Origin: an uncultured Paracoccaceae bacterium
GTDB taxonomy: Bacteria; Pseudomonadota; Alphaproteobacteria; Rhodobacterales; Rhodobacteraceae
NCBI GenBank assembly: GCA_913054485.1
Contig: CAJXHQ010000059.1
Location: 1 to 10,745, forward strand
Length of the DNA stretch: 10,745 nucleotides
Direction: 5' to 3'
Under the pieces are notes generated by a model that worked only from the letters and a program-made list of their open reading frames with translations, ran no database searches and was not told where the DNA came from. The position numbers and the translations under genes are program-made. Below are positions 6,746-10,745 of this stretch, piece after piece. Position 1 is the first letter of the stretch, and each line of letters starts with the position of its first letter.

Positions 6746-7623
6746 AGGATGACCGCCTCCCCCTGACGGTGATCGGCGGCTATCTGGGCGCCGGTAAGAC
6801 CACATTGATCAACAAGCTGCTGACCGATCCCAGGGGTCAGCGGCTGATGGTGCTGGTCAATGATTTCGGCGCGGTCAATATCGACGCCGCGCTCTTGGAG
6901 AGCGCCGATGAGGACACGCTGACCCTGACCAATGGCTGCGTGTGCTGCACCATGGGCGCGGATCTTTTCATGGCGATTGCCGATGTTCTGGCCCGCAACC
7001 CCCGCCCCGACCACCTGATCATCGAGGCCTCGGGTGTGGGCGATCCCGCCAAGATCGCAACCGCCGCCAAGGCCGAGAAGGACATGCGCTATGGCGGTAT
7101 AGTTACGGTGGTGGATGCCACCAATTTCGCGAGACTGAGCGACGACCCGATGATCGGCGATCAGATCAAGGCACAGACCGCCTGTGCGGACCTGCTGCTG
7201 ATCAGCAAGACGGGCAGCATTCCGCCTGCGCTTCGGGCGCAGCTTTCCACGCTGACCGGTGCGGACCAGCTGCTGGCGGGTGACGTGCAGACGGTGGCAG
7301 ACCTGCTGATCACCCCCTGGGGCTGGCCCGGCACGCAGCTGTTTTCCAAGCCTCACCCGGACTACGTCAACTGGTCCGGGACGGGCAGCGATGACTTCAG
7401 CCGCGCGGCTCTGCGCGAAAAAATCTCCATGCGGCCGCCGGGACTGTTCCGCCTCAAGGGCTTCGTGCGCGGTGACGACGGGCGCGGCTTCCTGGTGCAG
7501 GCGGTGGGCAGTACCGTTGCCATTTCGCGCATAGACCAGCCCGACTCCACGTCGCTGGTTGGAATTGGATTGAAAGATCGCGTCAATACAGAAGAGTGCG
7601 GCACCTGGTGGCAAGCGGGCTGA
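6742..7623 (+). CDS. COG0523/CobW-type GTPase, putative metallochaperone
   Basis: G3E-family P-loop GTPase of 293 residues; COG0523 members insert or deliver metals (Zn, Co, Fe) to client enzymes. Seen in order: Walker A GGYLGAGKTT (12-21), NDFGAVNIDAALL (40-52), the metal-binding CxCC motif in NGCVCC (C66, C68, C69), ASGVGDP (96-102), VVDATNF (123-129), and a C-terminal CobW_C domain from about 226 (PPGLFRLKGFVRG) to the end. The guanine-specificity motif reads SKTG (155-158), where family members usually have (N/T/S)KxD, so the Asp is missing. No His-rich stretch is present. The GTG start overlaps the amidohydrolase stop (GTGA), implying translational coupling; a GGAGG at 6722-6726 lies rather far upstream. 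The coupling suggests the amidohydrolase is its client (inference). Confidence 0.9.
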   Translation: MKDDRLPLTVIGGYLGAGKTTLINKLLTDPRGQRLMVLVNDFGAVNIDAALLESADEDTLTLTNGCVCCTMGADLFMAIADVLARNPRPDHLIIEASGVGDPAKIATAAKAEKDMRYGGIVTVVDATNFARLSDDPMIGDQIKAQTACADLLLISKTGSIPPALRAQLSTLTGADQLLAGDVQTVADLLITPWGWPGTQLFSKPHPDYVNWSGTGSDDFSRAALREKISMRPPGLFRLKGFVRGDDGRGFLVQAVGSTVAISRIDQPDSTSLVGIGLKDRVNTEECGTWWQAG

Positions 7624-7630
7624 GGCAGGT

Positions 7631-8713
7631 TCAGCCGCCGACGTCCGACGGCGCGATGGCGACCGATTTGACGATCGCGTAACAGGCCAGACCAGGGGCC
7701 AGCCCCATCGCCGCAACCGAGCGTTTGGTGACCCGCGCCAAGACCCGGCCGGCCTGTGTCTGCAAAGCGACAACAGCACTCGGCCCGGCGCCGGGACTGA
7801 CTTCCTGAACCGTGGCAGGCAGCACGTTCAGCGCAGAAATCCCTTCCGGTTTGCTGAGCGCCAGTGTCACTTCCTGACCGGCGATCCGCACCCGCAGAGG
7901 CTGGCCCACATCCTGCGGCACCCGCGGCAGCAAGAGGCGCGCACCATTGGCGTCCAGCTCGCTCAGCCCGTCGTCGTGATGCACCAGAACCCGCGCCTCC
8001 AGCACCGCGCCAACGCCCCGCACCCCGCCGGGCCGGAAGGCCGGATCGCCCAGCACTTCGGTGGCCGTGCCTTGCCGGGTAACCTTGCCCGTCTCCAGCG
8101 CCACCACCGTGGTGGCCAGCCGGGCAACCTCGGTCGCGGAATGGCTGACATAGAGGATCGGCACCGGGCTTTCATCACGCAGCCGCTCGAAATAGGGCAG
8201 GATCTCTGCCTTGCGGGCCTCGTCCAAAGCGGCCAGCGGCTCATCTGCAAGGATCAGCTTGGGGGCTGCCAGCAGTGCACGGCCGATGGCAACCCGCTGT
8301 TTCTCGCCACCCGAAAGCCTGGCCGGGCGGCGCGCCAGCAAGTGACTGATCCCCAGCATCTCCACCACGCGGCCAAGATCTTCGCGGGCCGCAGATTTCG
8401 GCGCAAACCATTGTCCATAAGCCAGGTTCTGACGGACGGTCAGATGCGGAAACAGCCGCGCCTCCTGGAATACATAGCCTAGGCGGCGCTTGTGCGGCGG
8501 CAGGCAAATACCTCGTTTGGTGTCCAAAAGCACATGATTACCAGCAACAACCCGCCCCCCGTCGGGGCGCGAAAGCCCCGCCACCGCTTCGATCACCGAA
8601 GTCTTACCCGAACCGGAGGCGCCAAACAGCACCGTCAGCCCCGGCGGCGCGTCGAAAGCCACATCCAGATCAAACCCCGGCAGACTGTGGCGGAGGGAAA
8701 CAGACAGGCTCAT
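7631..8713 (-). CDS. modC: Molybdate ABC transporter ATP-binding protein
   Basis: ATPase of the molybdate importer, 360 residues, standard ModC length. The nucleotide-binding domain has Walker A GASGSGKT (31-38), Q-loop Q83 in YVFQEARLFPH, signature LSGGEKQR (133-140), Walker B LILADEP (153-159), D-loop AALD (161-164) and H-loop H191. The C-terminal part (about 230-360) is a single TOBE/Mop-type oxyanion-binding domain, with the typical SALNVLPATV near its middle. The frame stays open well upstream, but the ATG at 8713 overlaps the modB stop by 4 bp (ATGA) and begins exactly at the conserved N-terminus, so it is the real start. It ends 7 bp from the end of the convergent GTPase gene. It is the last gene of modABC. 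Confidence 0.96.
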   Translation of the reverse strand: MSLSVSLRHSLPGFDLDVAFDAPPGLTVLFGASGSGKTSVIEAVAGLSRPDGGRVVAGNHVLLDTKRGICLPPHKRRLGYVFQEARLFPHLTVRQNLAYGQWFAPKSAAREDLGRVVEMLGISHLLARRPARLSGGEKQRVAIGRALLAAPKLILADEPLAALDEARKAEILPYFERLRDESPVPILYVSHSATEVARLATTVVALETGKVTRQGTATEVLGDPAFRPGGVRGVGAVLEARVLVHHDDGLSELDANGARLLLPRVPQDVGQPLRVRIAGQEVTLALSKPEGISALNVLPATVQEVSPGAGPSAVVALQTQAGRVLARVTKRSVAAMGLAPGLACYAIVKSVAIAPSDVGG

Positions 8714-9405
8714 GTGCCCGCCACCCTGCGCGCGATGCGGCGCGCCAGAACCTCGGAAAGCACCAGCGCGCCCATGGCCACGGCAACGGAAATCAGCACC
8801 AGCCGCAGGGCCGCGTTTTCGCCACCCGGCACTTGCAGGAAGGCGTAGACCGCCAGCGGCAGGGTCTGGGTCTGGCCCGGAATATTGGAGACAAAGGTGA
8901 TCGTTGCGCCGAACTCCCCCATCGCCTTGGCAAAAGCGATCACCGCCCCGGCGAGGATCCCAGGCAGGATCAGCGGCAACGTGACGGTGGCAAAAACCCA
9001 GAGCCGCGAGGCCCCCAATGTGGCAGCGGCCTGTTCCAGCTTTGGATCCACCGCCTCGATCGACAGGCGGATAGCGCGCACCAGCAGCGGGAAAGCCATA
9101 ATGCCGGCCGCCAGCGCCGCCCCTGACCAGCGGAAGGCCACCACGATACCGATCTCCTGCAACAGTGAGCCGACCGGCCCCTTGGTTCCAAAGGCAATCA
9201 GCAGCAGGTAGCCGGTCACCACCGGTGGCAGGATCAGCGGGAGATGCACGACGCCGTTTACAAGCTGTTTGCCTGGAAACTCGAACCGCGCAAGCACATA
9301 GGCCATCAGCACCCCCGGCGGCAACGCCGCGAGCGTTGCCCAGAAGGCGACCTTCAGCGATAGGGCCAGCGCCTGCCATTCACCCGGACCGAGCCAGCCA
9401 GTCAT
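8710..9405 (-). CDS. modB: Molybdate ABC transporter permease
   Basis: Inner-membrane channel subunit of the molybdate importer, 231 residues, normal ModB length. Membrane segments can be placed at about 10-38, 48-72, 84-106, 142-160 and 200-220. The EAA loop that contacts ModC is at about 123-152 (LEQAAATLGASRLWVFATVT). The stretch AMGEFGATITFVSNIPGQTQ (161-180) followed by TLPLAVY is strongly diagnostic of ModB. The gene overlaps modA upstream and modC downstream by 4 bp each (ATGA), so the three genes should be translated as a coupled unit. Confidence 0.97.
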   Translation of the reverse strand: MTGWLGPGEWQALALSLKVAFWATLAALPPGVLMAYVLARFEFPGKQLVNGVVHLPLILPPVVTGYLLLIAFGTKGPVGSLLQEIGIVVAFRWSGAALAAGIMAFPLLVRAIRLSIEAVDPKLEQAAATLGASRLWVFATVTLPLILPGILAGAVIAFAKAMGEFGATITFVSNIPGQTQTLPLAVYAFLQVPGGENAALRLVLISVAVAMGALVLSEVLARRIARRVAGT

Positions 9406-10175
9406 TCCGGCCCCGTCAGCAGGGTAAAACCCTGCGCTTCAAAAGCAGCCCTGGCATCCGCCGATGCGAGAAAGGCCATAAACGCCACCGATGTGTCGCG
9501 ATCATTCAATGCAGCCGCCGGGTAGATCACCGCCGGATGGCTGTCCGGGGGAAAGGTCCCAATCACCGAGACCCCCTCCTCAGCAACCGTGTCGCTGGCA
9601 TAGACAATGCCGTATGGCGCATCGCCACGGGCCACCAGCGCCAGCGCGATCCGCACATTGCCGGCCTGTGCCGTCATCGGCGCCAGCGCCTCCCACTGGC
9701 CCAGCCATTGCAGCGCCGCCTTGGCATATATCCCGGCCGGCACCGCGTCCGCCAGCGCCATGGCCAACCGGCCATCGCCGAGGAGGGAAACAAGATCAAA
9801 TCCCTGGAAAAGCGCCTCCGGTTGCCTCCCCTCCCCATGCGCGATCAGAACCAGCCGGTTCGACAGAAGGTCCAGCCGGCTGCCCGCTGACACCAGCCCG
9901 TCCGCGTCCAGCACATCCATCCAGCCCGGATGCGCCGAGATGAAGATATCAGCCGGCGCACCGGCTTGGATCTGCCGGGCCAGCGCCGAGGAGGCGGCAA
10001 AGGACAGGTGCACATCCTGGCCGCTACCGGCCTCGTACCGGCTGGCGGCCTCCTCTAGGGCGTTCTTCAGGCTGGCGGCGGCAAAGACCGTCACCGCATC
10101 CGCCTGCACCGGGCCTGCCAGCGCAGCGCAGGCCGCAAGCACGGCAGCAATCTGTTTGAACGCATGAAGGCGCAT
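9402..10175 (-). CDS. modA: Periplasmic molybdate-binding protein
   Basis: Secreted molybdate receptor of the importer. From the ATG at 10175 it encodes 257 residues, the usual ModA length. The signal peptide has MRLHAFK, a hydrophobic core at 9-21 and likely cleavage after VQA at residue 25. Oxyanion-binding positions typical of ModA are visible: serine in FAAASL (S35), serines in AASSALARQI (62-63), the DAVPAGIYAK segment (143-152), GNVRIALALVARGDAPYGIVY (172-192, the last residue beginning the YASD motif). The frame is open for 66 further codons upstream, but these do not resemble a signal peptide and the later start gives a canonical one. A 10-bp tandem duplication spans the start and creates a second, out-of-frame ATG at 10165. 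The gene overlaps modB by 4 bp. Confidence 0.96.
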   Translation of the reverse strand: MRLHAFKQIAAVLAACAALAGPVQADAVTVFAAASLKNALEEAASRYEAGSGQDVHLSFAASSALARQIQAGAPADIFISAHPGWMDVLDADGLVSAGSRLDLLSNRLVLIAHGEGRQPEALFQGFDLVSLLGDGRLAMALADAVPAGIYAKAALQWLGQWEALAPMTAQAGNVRIALALVARGDAPYGIVYASDTVAEEGVSVIGTFPPDSHPAVIYPAAALNDRDTSVAFMAFLASADARAAFEAQGFTLLTGPE

Positions 10176-10180
10176 GAAGG
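10161..10180. repeat. Two-copy 10-bp tandem repeat across the modA start codon
   Basis: CGCATGAAGG occurs twice, back to back, on the plus strand. On the coding strand each copy contains ATG: one at 10175 (the modA start) and one at 10165. The unit is not a multiple of three, so the two ATGs are in different frames. Confidence 0.9.
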
Positions 10181-10207
10181 TTCCGTTCCAGGCAGGGTGC
10201 CCCGGGA

Positions 10208-10236
10208 AATATCGCGGGCACAGCACAGGGGTGCAA
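10208..10236 (-). promoter_or_regulatory. Candidate modABC promoter
   Basis: On the minus strand, TTGCAC (10231-10236) and GATATT (10208-10213) are separated by 17 bp, a plausible sigma-70-type -35/-10 pair with 3 of 6 and 4 of 6 consensus matches. Transcription would begin near 10201, giving a leader of about 26 nt before modA. An inverted repeat, GTGCCC/GGGCAC (10197-10221), flanks the -10 element and could be an operator. No good ModE-type Mo-box was recognised. Confidence 0.3.
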
Positions 10237-10343
10237 GGGCTATTCAGGTTCCTGGGCCTGAGGCACTGCCCCGCCCTGCGCTTGATCTGACCGTTTTCCA
10301 ACTGGTTCCTTCTGAAACACTCCTCCCAGGACGCGCAAAGCCA

Positions 10344-10388
10344 CCGGAAACCAGGAAGTAAGAATGCATACAATCCAACGGTTTCCGG
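10344..10388. repeat. Interrupted inverted repeat, 9-bp perfect arms
   Basis: CCGGAAACC (10344-10352) is the exact reverse complement of GGTTTCCGG (10380-10388), with a 27-bp spacer that contains the palindrome ATGCAT. It lies about 170-210 bp upstream of modA. It could be a pair of protein-binding half-sites, an RNA hairpin of either strand, or chance. Confidence 0.75.
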
Positions 10389-10434
10389 GACGTCAGAATC
10401 ACCGCTACATGATCAGGTTCAGCCCATCAAGGTT

Positions 10435-10468
10435 TTGAAATAAATACATTTCCCCATCACCCTATAAT
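10435..10468 (+). promoter_or_regulatory. Possible rightward promoter
   Basis: A perfect TATAAT (10463-10468) lies in an AT-rich patch, with TTGAAA at 10435-10440. The spacing of 22 bp is too long for a normal sigma-70 promoter and no good -35 sits at 16-18 bp, so this is weak. It would read toward the right edge, away from modABC. Confidence 0.22.
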
Positions 10469-10557
10469 TTTCCTCTCTGCGGGCAGCACAGGCAAGCGGC
10501 GGTGTCTGACCAGCCGCGTTTCCCAATTGTTTACCCATCGAAGACAGCCTGCCCGGC

Positions 10558-10704
10558 ATGGAGCGAACGAAGGTCCAGGTGCAGACAAGCTGCCGCCCAG
10601 GAATATTGCTCAAGGTGCTTGCTGTTTTGACGGCTTGCACCGGTGCAGCCGCGGCCGAAGGCGATTGGCCCCAGTCAACTCAATGCAGCCGGAGTACTGC
10701 TTGA
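10558..10704 (+). CDS. Very short possible reading frame with an export-signal-like stretch
   Basis: A 48-codon frame from ATG 10558 to TGA 10702-10704. I do not recognise it. Its middle (LLKVLAVLTACTGAAAAEGDW, residues 17-37, counted from the ATG) resembles a signal peptide with an Ala-rich cleavage region, and GDWPQ recalls the start of some secreted beta-propeller proteins. There is no ribosome site before the ATG; an in-frame GTG at 10615 has AGGAA about 11 bp upstream. It stops quickly after the putative signal, so it may be a remnant of a decayed exported protein, or chance. Confidence 0.15.
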   Translation: MERTKVQVQTSCRPGILLKVLAVLTACTGAAAAEGDWPQSTQCSRSTA

Positions 10705-10745
10705 AACTTCAGAGTTGCTCCCAAATTCTACGCCCCACTGTGCCC

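Larger units (their letters stand above)
10176..10745. other. Intergenic region upstream of modA, no convincing gene
   Basis: About 570 bp without a supported gene. It holds the candidate modA promoter, the 10344-10388 inverted repeat, the rightward TATAAT and the doubtful 48-codon frame. GGTTCC also occurs three times in the same orientation at 10179, 10247 and 10304. No tRNA, molybdenum-cofactor riboswitch or insertion-sequence end was recognised. The lower coding quality and AT-rich patch at about 10430-10475 suggest true non-coding or decayed DNA. Confidence 0.6.

Noticed and set aside
6586..7779. 397-residue minus-strand frame opposite the amidohydrolase/GTPase genes
   Set aside because: It is an antisense shadow of well-supported genes in GC-rich DNA, with Arg/Gly/His-rich composition and no recognisable domain.
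8714..9379. Open frame extending modC upstream to give a 582-residue protein
   Set aside because: The extension overlaps modB in another frame on the same strand and looks like low-complexity shadow. The conserved ModC N-terminus and 4-bp ATGA overlap fix the start at 8713.
10176..10373. 66-codon N-terminal extension of modA
   Set aside because: It is not signal-peptide-like and would bury the clear Sec signal that begins at 10175. The later start gives the standard ModA length.
10176..10420. ModE Mo-box or molybdenum-cofactor riboswitch upstream of modA
   Set aside because: Only a partial CGATAT-like half-match was found near 10208-10214. There is no paired half-site and no elaborate conserved RNA fold that I could recognise.
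10419..10640. 73-residue minus-strand frame upstream of modA
   Set aside because: No recognisable domain, signal or membrane segment and no clear ribosome site; more likely chance in non-coding DNA.

Overview
The window is high-GC (roughly 60-65%) bacterial DNA with dense, overlapping operons. The protein families, codon use and operon style fit an alphaproteobacterium, most plausibly a Rhodobacteraceae/Roseobacter-clade member. That placement is an impression from the sequence, not a database result. No mobile elements, RNA genes or CRISPR arrays were seen.

Layout, left to right. Positions 1-3958 hold a leftward dipeptide/oligopeptide-type ABC importer operon. In transcription order it is a secreted substrate-binding protein (2402-3958), a DppB-type permease (1361-2338), a DppC-type permease (453-1361) and a DppD-type ATPase cut off by the left edge (1-450). 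A stem-loop lies between the binding-protein and first permease genes. Positions 4103-5020 hold a LysR-family regulator, also leftward. Diverging from it, positions 5117-7623 hold a two-gene rightward operon: a YtcJ-like metal-dependent amidohydrolase (amidohydrolase family 3) overlapped by a COG0523/CobW-type GTPase. Converging on that operon, positions 7631-10175 hold a leftward modABC molybdate importer operon whose genes overlap by 4 bp at both junctions. Positions 10176-10745 contain no convincing gene. They hold the presumed modA promoter, a 45-bp inverted repeat, and a possible rightward promoter with a very short reading frame.

How the genes may work together (inference): the LysR protein sits between the importer and the hydrolase operon, as expected of a local regulator. 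The importer would bring in a peptide-like or N-acyl compound, the cytoplasmic amidohydrolase would cleave it, and the GTPase could deliver the hydrolase's metal. The substrate cannot be read from the sequence. The modABC genes appear to be an independent housekeeping neighbour. The most interesting points are the hydrolase/metallochaperone pairing, an altered guanine-specificity motif in the GTPase, a candidate LysR operator dyad at 5082-5100, and a 10-bp tandem duplication spanning the modA start codon.
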